A model generated the notes under the pieces. The model was not told the DNA's origin, ran no database searches, and saw only the letters and a list, made by a program, of their open reading frames with translations. Made by a program: the position numbers and the translations under genes. From the NCBI GenBank assembly GCA_963696315.1, contig CAVOJU010000026.1, positions 1 through 64,000 of the forward strand: 64,000 nt of DNA, in the 5' to 3' direction. How positions within the stretch are numbered: position 1 is the stretch's first letter; every line of letters begins with the position of its first letter. This DNA comes from CAWKEY01 sp963696315 (GTDB lineage Bacteria; Pseudomonadota; Gammaproteobacteria; Methylococcales; Methylomonadaceae). Positions 18,063-26,623 of the stretch are shown here, one piece after another.

Positions 18063-18143
18063 GATAACTGATTTGCCACACCCGCCGAGAGGCGGGGCCG
18101 GAAAGCCAAGGGTCTTGCTGACAAGCAAGACGGCCGGGCTGCC
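18063..18143 (+). ncRNA. candidate c-di-GMP-I (GEMM) type riboswitch
   Basis: The layout matches the GEMM fold: GCCACACC, a hairpin CCGCC-GAGA-GGCGG with GNRA-type loop, then GGCCGGAAAGCCAAGGG (compare GGACGCAAAGCCACGGG), a second hairpin GTCTTGC-TGACAA-GCAAGAC, and closing GGCCGGGCTGCC. The C-to-G change in CGGAAAGCC is a departure from the common consensus. It precedes a matrix-protein gene, as expected for c-di-GMP control. A truncated copy lacking the 3' half is at 17781-17832. Confidence 0.5.
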
Positions 18144-18247
18144 TCCGTGGGCGTTGGAGAACTCTCGGTTAGGGCGCAATGTCCGAAGCGAGGGTTGCAT
18201 CGTCTAAACCAACTATTAAAACTTTAATAAGGAGTTTAGATCATGAC

Positions 18248-18960
18248 ATGAATCTAATAAAATCAAAACTTGGCGCGACGCTGTTATTGGCAGCCAGCGC
18301 TTCCATGGCCCAGGCGGCCACCTATAATGTATCGGGTACCTTTTATGAGCCAATGGCGAAATCGGTTCGAAGCTACATAACACTGTATTCAACGGAACAT
18401 TTAATTGGGATGGTGACTACATTGACGAACCTTTCGGGAACAATGAATTCAGCAATGGAATTGCACCTACTGCGCCTAATTTGACTCTTAACCAAAATGC
18501 TACATGGAGCTTGAATCGTACTGGTGGTATGGTAACAGCCATGCATTTTCTTGTAACCCTAGTTCCAAAGTATTTGCTGATGGTGGTTACTAACTGCAAG
18601 TGCCACTATGTAGATACGGCGTCCCAACTACCTAGCCCAGGCAACTGCATTCTTTACCTACTTTCCTTTGATACCGTCGGCGGCATGGACTCACCACCAA
18701 CCGGTGCTTACGACCAGCATGCAATACGGTGATTGTTCAGCCCTAGGCATGATGGGGTCGACCTGTATGACTGGTTATGGTCCTGTAACAGGTACTAAGA
18801 TGGGAAATCCCAGTGGTGCTGGATCAATGGTCGCTTACGCTCAGGCGCTGACCATCACACCTGCAACAGCTGTGCCTTTCCTGCCGCAGCCTGGTTGTTT
18901 GGCGGCGCGTTGATGAGTCTGTTCGGTGCTAACCGCCGTAAGCATGTTCTGCCAGCCTAA
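18248..18960 (+). pseudogene. PEP-CTERM (VPLPA-type) sorted protein, multiply frameshifted
   Basis: ATG 18248 starts MNLIKSKLGATLLLAASASM and a signal peptide ending AQA. Recognisable family segments occur in changing frames: TYNVSGTFYEPM, NTVFNGTFNWDG, TNLSGTMNSAM, YGDCSALGMMGSTCMTGYGP, and at the end FPAAAWLFGGALMSLFGANR followed by RKH, which is the sorting motif, TM helix and basic tail of a VPLPA/PEP-CTERM signal. At least five frame changes in 710 bp mean no intact product. It would have been the only exosortase substrate in the window and sits behind sigma-54, palindrome and riboswitch-like signals. AAGGAG lies 13 bases before the ATG. Confidence 0.7.
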
Positions 18961-19156
18961 TCAGGCGGTAGATCCACGCGGCCATGAAGCCGGAACGCAA
19001 TGTCTCCGGCCGGGCTGAGTCTTCGATGAACCCGGGAGACCCTTGTCGAAACCAGCCCTTCGCCAGAGCTTAAGGCAAACCCTGTCTTGGTTCTTTTGTC
19101 AACGATTGCAGGATCGCAAGGATTAGGCGCACGGAGCGCCTGCACAGGGTTGTGAC

Positions 19157-19195
19157 AACCCCCCTGCGCCGTATCCCGGCAGTGGGGGGTTTTTT
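19157..19195 (+). terminator. rho-independent terminator after the PEP-CTERM gene
   Basis: AACCCCCCTGC pairs with GCAGTGGGGGGTT around a GCCGTATCCCG loop and is followed by TTTTTT. Confidence 0.8.
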
Positions 19196-19268
19196 ATGTG
19201 TATTCGGGGATTGAAGCATCGACTATCTCCATCCCAAATTGCTAGACCCAACAGATAAACCCTTATCC

Positions 19269-20759
19269 ATGTCACGTCCCTTGTCTGCAGAGAACCGTCC
19301 TTCGGAACAAAGCCCCGTTATCAACCCCAGCCATGCAGCGGGTTTCGTTCGCCCGCACCTGACCAAACAGCAGGCGCTGGTGCGCGTGATCGACAGTTGC
19401 ATCGTGCTGATGTCCCTGTGGCTGACCATACTCTTGCTGAATCAGAACTGGCCAGGTGAATACGATTGGAATGGTCTCTACCTTAACTACGGGTTTAGCG
19501 GCCTGCTGTTGTATCAGTTTTTCGCCGAATACAATGAGGTTTACTACAACTGGCGTGGCTCGCCGCTCTCCATTCAGCTGGTGCGTATCATCGGCTCATG
19601 GCTGTTGACCCTGGTGACCTTGGTAGTGTTGTTATTTTTTACCCAGGCCTTAGTCGACACATCCAGGCTGGCCATCGGCATTTGGTCACTCGTGACGCTG
19701 CTGCTGCTAACCTCATTTCATGCCTCGTATCACTACCTGGTACGCATCGCCCGGCCGGCCGAGCGGCACACCCTGTCGGTGGCCATAGTCGGCGCTAATT
19801 CGCTGGGTCATCGCCTGCTGGCTACCTTTACCTCCATGCCTGCGCTGGGCTACCGGTTTGCCGGGTACTATGACGATCGCAAACTGGAAGAGGGGCGGCG
19901 CTTAAGCTGTGACGAAGAGGAATTGAAAGGGGATCTTGCGCAACTTTATGCGGATGCGCACGCGGGAGTCGTGGAGACTATTTTTGTGACCCTGCCGATG
20001 GCGGCGGAACATCGGGTCCGGGATATCCTGGGCAAGTTGGGTGATACCACGGCAACCGTGTTTTATGTGCCCGACCTGTTCGCTTTCAACCTGATCAGTT
20101 CGCGCTGCGTGATGATGCAGGGCATTCCGTGTTTCAGCGTTTATGGCTCGCCCTTCGATCAGGAGCCGATGGACGGCATGCTCAAGCGCGCAGAGGATAT
20201 CCTGCTGTCCACGCTCATCCTGTGCTTTGCGCTGGTACCTATGTTGTTGCTCGCCATCGGTGTAAAAATCAGCTCGCCGGGCCCTGTTATCTTCAGGCAA
20301 AGACGCTATGGCGTTGACGGTGCGACCATTGATGTGTGGAAGTTTCGGACCATGTCGGTGTGTGAAAACGGTGCGCAGGTGATCCAGGCCACCCGTAACG
20401 ATCCCAGGATTAAGCCTTTTGGCGCCTTTATGCGCCGCTATTCACTCGATGAGTTGCCGCAGTTTTTCAATGTCTTGCAGGGCCGCATGTCTATCGTCGG
20501 GCCCAGGCCGCATGCGGTTTCGCACAATGAACTGTATCGTAAGGAAATATCTCGATACATGCTGAGACACAAGGTTAAGCCGGGGATCACCGGTTTGGCC
20601 CAAGTCAGTGGTTGCCGGGGCGAAACGGATACGCTTGAGAAGATGGAACGCCGCGTTGCCTACGATTTACGCTATATCCAGAACTGGAGTTTGTTGTTGG
20701 ACCTAAAGGTTATCTTCCTGACTATCTTCCAGGTATTTCGTGATCCCAATGCGTACTAA
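19269..20759 (+). CDS. undecaprenyl-phosphate sugar-1-phosphate transferase (WcaJ/EpsZ type)
   Basis: Polyisoprenyl-phosphate hexose-1-phosphate transferase of nearly 500 residues that starts repeat-unit assembly on undecaprenyl phosphate. Order: four N-terminal TM helices, a CoA-binding-like nucleotide fold (VAIVGANSLGHRLL), a re-entrant or fifth TM (LLSTLILCFALVPMLLLAIG), then the catalytic domain with SSPGPVIFRQRRYG, WKFRTMSV, RRYSLDELPQFFNVLQGRMS, IVGPRPHA and KPGITGLAQVSGCRGETDT. ATG 19269 is chosen; a TTG at 19239 would add ten residues. It completes the EPS pathway of this locus. Confidence 0.85.
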   Translation: MSRPLSAENRPSEQSPVINPSHAAGFVRPHLTKQQALVRVIDSCIVLMSLWLTILLLNQNWPGEYDWNGLYLNYGFSGLLLYQFFAEYNEVYYNWRGSPLSIQLVRIIGSWLLTLVTLVVLLFFTQALVDTSRLAIGIWSLVTLLLLTSFHASYHYLVRIARPAERHTLSVAIVGANSLGHRLLATFTSMPALGYRFAGYYDDRKLEEGRRLSCDEEELKGDLAQLYADAHAGVVETIFVTLPMAAEHRVRDILGKLGDTTATVFYVPDLFAFNLISSRCVMMQGIPCFSVYGSPFDQEPMDGMLKRAEDILLSTLILCFALVPMLLLAIGVKISSPGPVIFRQRRYGVDGATIDVWKFRTMSVCENGAQVIQATRNDPRIKPFGAFMRRYSLDELPQFFNVLQGRMSIVGPRPHAVSHNELYRKEISRYMLRHKVKPGITGLAQVSGCRGETDTLEKMERRVAYDLRYIQNWSLLLDLKVIFLTIFQVFRDPNAY

Positions 20760-20831
20760 GCCACGCTGGTATGATGCGCATTCCGAGCTGCGACCGCTGG
20801 GAGTGAAAGGGGCCCAGGCATCATATGACTT

Positions 20832-21067
20832 GATTAGCAAGATGCTTCAGCTAATGGCAAATACCGTCTTACCGGGGGATTGCCGGTATCCAGGCTACAG
20901 GGATGTAAGTTAGGCTAGCCATCCTTGGCTTCTGGGTTCCGGCACAAATCTGTCTGGAACAGATTTGCATTACTGAAGGGCATCAGGCGGGATAGCCAGA
21001 TATGAATCCCTGCCGGAACGACGAAAACGGGTACCTGTTACGTATTGGCTGAAGCATCTTGCTAGTC
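20832..21067. repeat. repeat B, copy 3
   Basis: GATTAGCAAGATGCTTCAGC ... GCTGAAGCATCTTGCTAGTC with the shared core. It is uninterrupted (GCTAATGGCAAA) and so serves as an empty site for repeat A5. Confidence 0.8.
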
Positions 21068-21195
21068 AGGTCTCTTTATAGATTTGATTGGCTCTTCAAC
21101 TAATTATTATGATACCCTTTATGGATGAATTATCATCATAAACCAATGGCTTGTATAAATATTTCAACTCCGGAACTTTAGTTATTATCGATACT

Positions 21196-21978
21196 ATGAG
21201 ATACATTCATCTACTTGATTTCAAACAGAAGCTAATGTTGTTCGCCGGTTTGCTGCTGGTCGCATCAGTTTCAGCAGATAAAGCCGTTGACGGCGCTTTG
21301 AACGAGCAACTTTCCGCTCAGCAAAAAGGAAGTCAAATTCAAAAACAAATCGACAAATTAGACGATCAGACTCAGGCGATGCTCGAGGAATACCGGAACG
21401 GTTCGATTCGGCTCGAAGATTTATCGACTTATAACGCGCAAATGGATCGTATGATCGACGATCAAAAGACCGAAATGCAAAAAAAAGAAACGCAAATTCG
21501 CGGCATCGTCGAGATGCAGCAGCAAATCTTGCCGTTCTTGCAGCGCATGGTCGACGTGTTGACAGAATTTGTCCAAGTCGATACGCCTTTTTTGCCGGAG
21601 GAGCGCCAGCAACGTCTACAGCAGTTGACTCAAATGATGCAACGTTCCGATATATCGATTACCGAAAAATACCGGCGCATAATGGAGGCCTATCGCGTCG
21701 AAGCCGAATACGGTCATACGCTGGAATCTTATCAAGGCACCTTGAACGGCGAAGGCAAGCCACGATCAGTCGAATTTTTACGGCTGGGTCGGGTCGGCTT
21801 GTATTATCTGACGCTCAAAGGCGATGAAGGCGGCTTTTGGCTGGCGTCGAAAAAACAATGGGTGCCGCTCGATGCTTCCTTGCGTGAATCGCTCGACAAG
21901 GCGATTCGCGTAGCGAAAAAGCAGACGCCGCCCGATTTGCTGATTTTGCCGGTTGTGGCTCCGGAGGTTAAACCGTGA
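21196..21978 (+). CDS. DUF3450 periplasmic coiled-coil protein
   Basis: A protein of about 260 residues: signal peptide (LMLFAGLLLVASVSA), a long coiled coil rich in Gln/Lys (about 25-110), then the DUF3450 signature VDTPFLPEERQQRLQQL and GRVGLYYLTLKGDEGGFW. DUF3450 genes head TonB2-type operons next to ttpC/exbB; the protein probably assists the complex in the periplasm. ATG 21196 is preferred over an upstream TTG at 21151 because the signal peptide follows it. It overlaps the next gene by 4 bp. Confidence 0.85.
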   Translation: MRYIHLLDFKQKLMLFAGLLLVASVSADKAVDGALNEQLSAQQKGSQIQKQIDKLDDQTQAMLEEYRNGSIRLEDLSTYNAQMDRMIDDQKTEMQKKETQIRGIVEMQQQILPFLQRMVDVLTEFVQVDTPFLPEERQQRLQQLTQMMQRSDISITEKYRRIMEAYRVEAEYGHTLESYQGTLNGEGKPRSVEFLRLGRVGLYYLTLKGDEGGFWLASKKQWVPLDASLRESLDKAIRVAKKQTPPDLLILPVVAPEVKP

Positions 21979-23319
21979 AGGGGTATAAATGGTTTTTAGT
22001 CATAGTGCTGTTTTTGGTTCACAGCGCTGTTCATGCCGTCTCGACCTTGGACGAGTTGGTGTCCAAAGTACGCACGGAAGCAGCAAAAGACATTCGCTTT
22101 GATCAAGAGCGCGAACGTCGCTTCATTCAGGAGCGCGATCAACAACAAGCCAAACTGAACAAATTACGCAGTGAATTGGCGGGTGCCGACCAGCGTGCCG
22201 ATATGCTGCGTGGCACTTATCAAAAAGACGAGACCAAACTGGCCGAGCTGGATGAGCAAAATCGCTTCTCAAGCCGGCGAATTGAACGAATTATTCACGA
22301 TGGTGCATCAAAACGCGGCCGAAATTGGCTCGTTGTTGGACCGTTCGATGATTTCCGCGCAGTATCCGGACCGGGGTGAGTTTTTGACCCCAATCATTCA
22401 AGGCGACTCGGCGGTTTCGATGGAAACGTTGAAAAGTCTGTGGCTGGTACTGATCGATGAAATGTATGAAACCGGGAAGGTGACACGCTTTAGCGGTCCG
22501 GTCATCACGTTGGATGGCGAGGAAAAAATGCAAACCGTGACGCGCATCGGCGCTTTCAATGCCGTTGCAAACGGTAAATTTCTTCGATTCTTGCCGGATG
22601 GCCATAAATTGGTCGAGCTCGCGCGGCAACCGGCGCTGCGTCATCAACGCATGGCTCAGGAATTGGAACAGGCAAAGGAGGGTTGGCGCGCGATGGCGGT
22701 GGATCCGTCGAAAGGCGCGATTTTGGCGCTGTTGATCGAGTCTCCCGATATGATCGAACGGATCAATCAAGGCGGCGTGATCGGGTATTTGATATTGGCG
22801 ATCGGCGCTGCAGGCGTGTTGATCGTGTTATGGCGTGGTGCGGTTTTGACGGCGGCGTGGCTGCGGATTAAAAATCAATTGCTAAGTGATCAGGATCTCG
22901 AAAATAATCCGCTCGGCCGTATCAGAAACAGCGTCGTTGCGCTGCAAGCCAAGAGCAGTGAGATTCTAGCCGCGCGTCTCGACGAAGCGGTCGGGCAGGA
23001 AAGCAGTCGCTTGTTTTTTGGCTTGACCGCATTGACGGTATTTGCCGCGGTGACGCCGTTGATGGGCTTGTTGGGCACCGTGATCGGCATGATCGAAACG
23101 TTTCAGTCTATTTCGATGTTCGGTACCGCCGATCCGAAGTTGATGGCGGGTGGCATATCCTATGCTTTGGTGACGACAGAGCTCGGATTGGCCGTCGCGA
23201 TTCCGTTGCTGCTGCTGCAAAGTTTCTTGCATGCCCAGGCCAATCGCATCGTCGAAATTCTCGATCAGCAAAGCGCCCGGTTGTTTGAACAACACACTCC
23301 GTCTTTACTCGAGCGTTAA
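21975..23319 (+). CDS. ttpC: TtpC-like MotA/TolQ/ExbB proton-channel protein (one frameshift)
   Basis: N-terminal signal peptide and periplasmic coiled coil (RFDQERERRFIQERDQQQAK), then TM helices and the ExbB/TolQ channel domain (VTPLMGLLGTVIGMIETFQS; GGISYALVTTELGLAVAIP). This fits TtpC, the fourth component of TonB2 systems. The frame breaks at about 22258: KLAELDEQ should continue as IASQAGELNELF, and one surplus A in the AAAA run of GCAAAATCG accounts for it. It is probably functional if that A is an error; total about 447 residues. Confidence 0.8.
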
Positions 23320-23324
23320 CGATC

Positions 23325-23825
23325 ATGGAAAAGGTACTGGGCTTTTTCGATCAGGGCGGCAGCTTGCTATGGGCGATTTTGGTCGTTTCGGTGCTGATGT
23401 GGACATTGATATTGGAACGGTACTGGTTCTTTTATTTTCAATTGCCGCGCTTGAAAGCCGAATTATTGGCTTATTGGCAGAACCGTGGCACATCGCGGCA
23501 TTTTTGCGAACAACGCTTGAAGCAGAGCCTGGGCTCTCAATTTTTCTCGCAAGTGTTTCGCGGGCTCAAGACGGTCGACATGCTGACGCAAATCTTGCCA
23601 TTGCTGGGCCTGCTCGGCACAGTTACCGGTATGATCAAGGTTTTCGAGGTGATCAATGCTTTTGGAGCGAGTAACGCGCGCGGTATGGCCGCCGGTATTT
23701 CGGAAGCGTTGCTCACGACGATGGCTGGGCTGATCACGGCATTGTCCGGTCTATTCTTTGCTGCCAATCTCGAATCGCGCGCCCTTCATGCGCACGAGCA
23801 ATTCACTTCTCAATTAACCGAATGA
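23325..23825 (+). CDS. exbB: ExbB-type proton channel subunit
   Basis: A 166-residue MotA/TolQ/ExbB protein with three predicted TM helices; core LPLLGLLGTVTGMIKVFEVI and GISEALLTTMAGLITALSGL. With ExbD it turns proton-motive force into TonB movement. It starts five bases after the ttpC-like gene. Confidence 0.85.
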   Translation: MEKVLGFFDQGGSLLWAILVVSVLMWTLILERYWFFYFQLPRLKAELLAYWQNRGTSRHFCEQRLKQSLGSQFFSQVFRGLKTVDMLTQILPLLGLLGTVTGMIKVFEVINAFGASNARGMAAGISEALLTTMAGLITALSGLFFAANLESRALHAHEQFTSQLTE

Positions 23826-23838
23826 TGAGATCACGCTA

Positions 23839-24246
23839 ATGCAACGTCAACATACTCGCCCGCCCAGCTACGGAGCCGGACTCAACGTGACGCCGCTAAT
23901 CGATATGGTATTCATCTTGTTGATTTTCTTTGCCGTCAATTCGTCGTTCGTCAAGGAGACCGGTGTTGAGGTCGACCGGCCGACTGCACAGACCGCCGAG
24001 CATCAAGATCAAGCCGGCATTCTGATTGCCGTGACCAAAAACGGCGAAGTCTGGATCGAGCAACAACAAGTCGACGTGCGTGCGGTGCGTGGGCATGTCG
24101 AGCGCTTGCATTCCGAAGCGCCGGAAGCATCGGCATTGATTCTGGCCGACAAGCGCTCCGAAACCGGGCTTGTCATGCAAGTTTTGGATCAAGCGCGCTT
24201 GGCCGGGATTGCCCGCGTCGCGGTCGCGGCAACCGAAGAGCTATGA
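23839..24246 (+). CDS. exbD: ExbD-type biopolymer transport protein
   Basis: A 135-residue protein with one N-terminal TM helix and the conserved NVTPLIDMVFILLIFFAV; the Asp in LIDMVF is the proton-translocating residue. A periplasmic ExbD domain follows. It overlaps tonB by 4 bp. Confidence 0.9.
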   Translation: MQRQHTRPPSYGAGLNVTPLIDMVFILLIFFAVNSSFVKETGVEVDRPTAQTAEHQDQAGILIAVTKNGEVWIEQQQVDVRAVRGHVERLHSEAPEASALILADKRSETGLVMQVLDQARLAGIARVAVAATEEL

Positions 24247-24980
24247 GATTAGTGCTGACCTTCACGGCTGCGTCGGCGATCAATCTGTTGCTGTTTTGGT
24301 TCATGATTCAGCTGGTAACCGCCGAGCAAGGCAAACGATGGATTCGAACGACCGATTCGGCATTTTTCGATTTTGTCCGCCAAAGGCCGAAACCGGAGGC
24401 GATTTCGCGAACACCGAGAAAAGCGCTGCCGAAACCGGAGCCTCAAACGCCTGAAACATTTACCGAACCGACAGCACGCCAAAGCCCGCCGACCGATAAT
24501 TTGCGCGCCTTGCCGCTGCCGGTGCCGGCCCTGAGAGTTGATGTGCCGGCAAGTCCCCGGATGAATGCCGGGGGGCCCACATTGCCAGCCCTGATCAGTG
24601 GCGGGCAAAGCAAAACCGGCGCGCTTGGGAGTGTCCCAGGAACAGGACTGGGCGGGGACGCCGCTCTGAGGGGCTCCGCTCTGACATCGCCTGATTTCAT
24701 CATGGCCAGCGAATTGACGGCGATATCGCGTGTTTACCCCAACTATCCTGAACATTTGCGTCTTCGCCGTATCGAGGGCGAAGTGCTCGTGGAGTTTACC
24801 GTGACCAGGGAAGGAGGCGTGATCGACCCTGTCGTAATCAAAAGCGAGCCTTCTGGTGTTTTTGATCCGCTCGTGCTGCAGGCAGTGAGCCGGTGGCATT
24901 TTCAGCCTCGCCGCGACGATCAGGGGGAACCTGTTCCGGTTCGTGCTCGGCAATTTTTTGCTTTTACATTGAATCGATGA
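24243..24980 (+). CDS. tonB: TonB-family energy transducer
   Basis: A 245-residue protein: N-terminal TM (AASAINLLLFWFMIQLV), a Pro-rich spacer, and the C-terminal TonB domain with YPNYPEHLRLRRIEGEVLVE, FTVTREGGVIDPVVIKSEPS and VSRWHFQPRRDDQGEPV. It delivers ExbB/ExbD energy to outer-membrane receptors; no receptor gene is in the window. Its stop overlaps the next start (ATGA). Confidence 0.9.
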   Translation: MRLVLTFTAASAINLLLFWFMIQLVTAEQGKRWIRTTDSAFFDFVRQRPKPEAISRTPRKALPKPEPQTPETFTEPTARQSPPTDNLRALPLPVPALRVDVPASPRMNAGGPTLPALISGGQSKTGALGSVPGTGLGGDAALRGSALTSPDFIMASELTAISRVYPNYPEHLRLRRIEGEVLVEFTVTREGGVIDPVVIKSEPSGVFDPLVLQAVSRWHFQPRRDDQGEPVPVRARQFFAFTLNR

Positions 24981-26206
24981 GTAAACAGCCATACTTTCGA
25001 TTACTCCGGTTCTGCGTAGTCATTGGGCTGACTGCTTTGGGTTCTCTTGCGGTCCATGCCCAGGAAAAAGCGGTCAACGAAGAAACTTACAAGGTGCTCA
25101 AAGAGGCCGATGCCTTATTGCGTAAAGGGCAATCCGAGCAAGCCTTGCGTCAATTGCGGGCTTTACAAAACAAGACCGCGGACAAGCCATACGATAATGC
25201 GGTTCTGCAACAATATTTGGCCTATGCCTATTCCGGTGTGAATGATTTTCGCGCTGCCGGGCAAGCCGCCAATGCTGCATTGAACAGTAAATTGCTGGAT
25301 GCCGATGCCGAGCACGGACTACACAATATTGCTGGACAAGCGGCTTTTCATCTGGAAGCCTATCGGGAATGCGTAACCCATTTAGAACAATGGCTTCAAA
25401 GAGAGCCGAAAGCCGATGCGGAAGTGCATTATATGGTTGCTTATGCCGCCTATCGTGCAAACATTTCCGGTTCGGCAATCGATCATTTGGAAAAAGCGGT
25501 GACGTTAAAAAAATCCCCGCCGGCCGAATGGATTCAATTATTATTGTCGCTTTATGTCGAGCGAAAAGATTACTCGAAAGCCGAGCCCCTCGTTAAGCGA
25601 TTGATTGCGGATTCGCCTGACAAGCGCGAATGGTGGCGATATCTAAGCGGACTCTACGCCCAGCAAAATCGCCATGACATGGCGTTATCGACGATGATGC
25701 TGGCTTATTACCTCGGTGAAGTCCGGGAAGAAGATATTGTGAATTTGGTAAAGTTCCATGCGCAGCAAGGATATCCGGCAAAGGCAGCCCGTTTACTCGA
25801 AACGGAGATCGAGAATAATCGTATCCCGCGCAATTATGCCAACTTGAAACTATTGTTCAACTGTTGGCAGTTGGCGCGGGAACATAACCAAGCCCGCCGT
25901 ATTTTGACTGAAGCCGCGGCAATGTCGCCTAACGGTGAGGACCACATGCTGTCCGGACGCTTGGCGATGCAACGCGGCGATTGGGCAATAGCCAAACAAG
26001 CATTTCAAAGTAGTTTGCGTAAAGGTGGTTTGAGACGTGAGGCACATGCGCGCTTGTGGTTGGGTGTCGCAGCCTTCAAATCTCAGGATGAAACGCTGGC
26101 CCGGCAATCGTTGGAGTCGGTGCTGAATGTGGCCGATGTCAAGAAAGAAGCAGCCTATTGGCTGGAACGCATGGATCGCCAGAAAAAACGGCATAAGCAA
26201 GGTTAG
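24977..26206 (+). CDS. secreted TPR protein of the TonB operon
   Basis: Protein of about 409 residues: signal peptide (VVIGLTALGSLAVHAQ), then tandem TPR-like helices throughout (e.g. YLAYAYSGVNDFRAAGQAAN; YLSGLYAQQNRHDMALSTMM). Such a TPR gene closes many ttpC/exbB/exbD/tonB operons and may link the complex to the envelope. The ATG overlaps the tonB TGA. The TAG stop lies in the first bases of repeat A6 (GGT TAG TAATGCG), so the insertion defines the present C-terminus KKRHKQG. Confidence 0.8.
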   Translation: MSKQPYFRLLRFCVVIGLTALGSLAVHAQEKAVNEETYKVLKEADALLRKGQSEQALRQLRALQNKTADKPYDNAVLQQYLAYAYSGVNDFRAAGQAANAALNSKLLDADAEHGLHNIAGQAAFHLEAYRECVTHLEQWLQREPKADAEVHYMVAYAAYRANISGSAIDHLEKAVTLKKSPPAEWIQLLLSLYVERKDYSKAEPLVKRLIADSPDKREWWRYLSGLYAQQNRHDMALSTMMLAYYLGEVREEDIVNLVKFHAQQGYPAKAARLLETEIENNRIPRNYANLKLLFNCWQLAREHNQARRILTEAAAMSPNGEDHMLSGRLAMQRGDWAIAKQAFQSSLRKGGLRREAHARLWLGVAAFKSQDETLARQSLESVLNVADVKKEAAYWLERMDRQKKRHKQG

Positions 26207-26331
26207 TAATGCGGACGAAATAAGTTGAGCAAGTGTAGGTGCGAATTTATTCGCACCGTGCGGATAAATCCGCACCTACACAGAAAATTGTTTCTCAGAG
26301 TTGCGCAAGTTATTTGATATGCGTTCCTTAG
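26203..26331. repeat. repeat A, copy 6
   Basis: Full-length copy in copy-2 orientation. Its left end GTTAGTAATG supplies the stop codon of the TPR gene. Confidence 0.85.
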
Positions 26332-26424
26332 CATTTGGAGCAATCCGGGGCGTTCTTGAGTGAGGTTCAAGGTGAATAGCTAGGAGTGTTGGATTGCCAC
26401 CGGTAACTTGAATCCATGGGAACA

Positions 26425-26490
26425 GTGCCGGAAGGCATTCAGATTGTCCGTATCATTCGCGGTGCACGGGAATTACCGAGTTTATGTTGA
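26425..26490 (+). pseudogene. C-terminal remnant of a RelE/ParE-type toxin
   Basis: The frame VPEGIQIVRIIRGARELPSL plus Cys and a stop resembles the last strand and helix of RelE/ParE toxins (IRILRVLHGARDLEALF type). No upstream part is present. The rest of 26332-26623 shows nothing recognisable. Confidence 0.3.
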
Positions 26491-26623
26491 TTGAGGCCGG
26501 GCTGCTTTTCATCCAGATTACTTGGATAAAAACATTTAGATTCGTCGGCTGATTTCACGCCAGCAAGCACCGCAGCACTTAAAAACTACCTCAGATTGCC
26601 TAAAGGCGAATCCGCCTTGCGGC

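Larger units (their letters stand above)
17551..18114. repeat. 282-bp tandem duplication of the PEP-CTERM promoter and leader
   Basis: Unit 1 (17551-17832) and unit 2 (17833-18114) are nearly identical. Each contains the palindrome, a sigma-54 promoter, a GAAGGAG-containing leader and the 5' half of the riboswitch-like RNA. The junction falls in AAGGGYCTTGC, a sequence present at both ends, suggesting duplication by recombination between short identical stretches. Confidence 0.85.

Noticed and set aside
24249..24992. Leftward 247-codon ORF opposite tonB
   Set aside because: Antisense of tonB; composition rich in His, Arg and Gln and no domain. The tonB frame has TM, Pro-rich and TonB domains.
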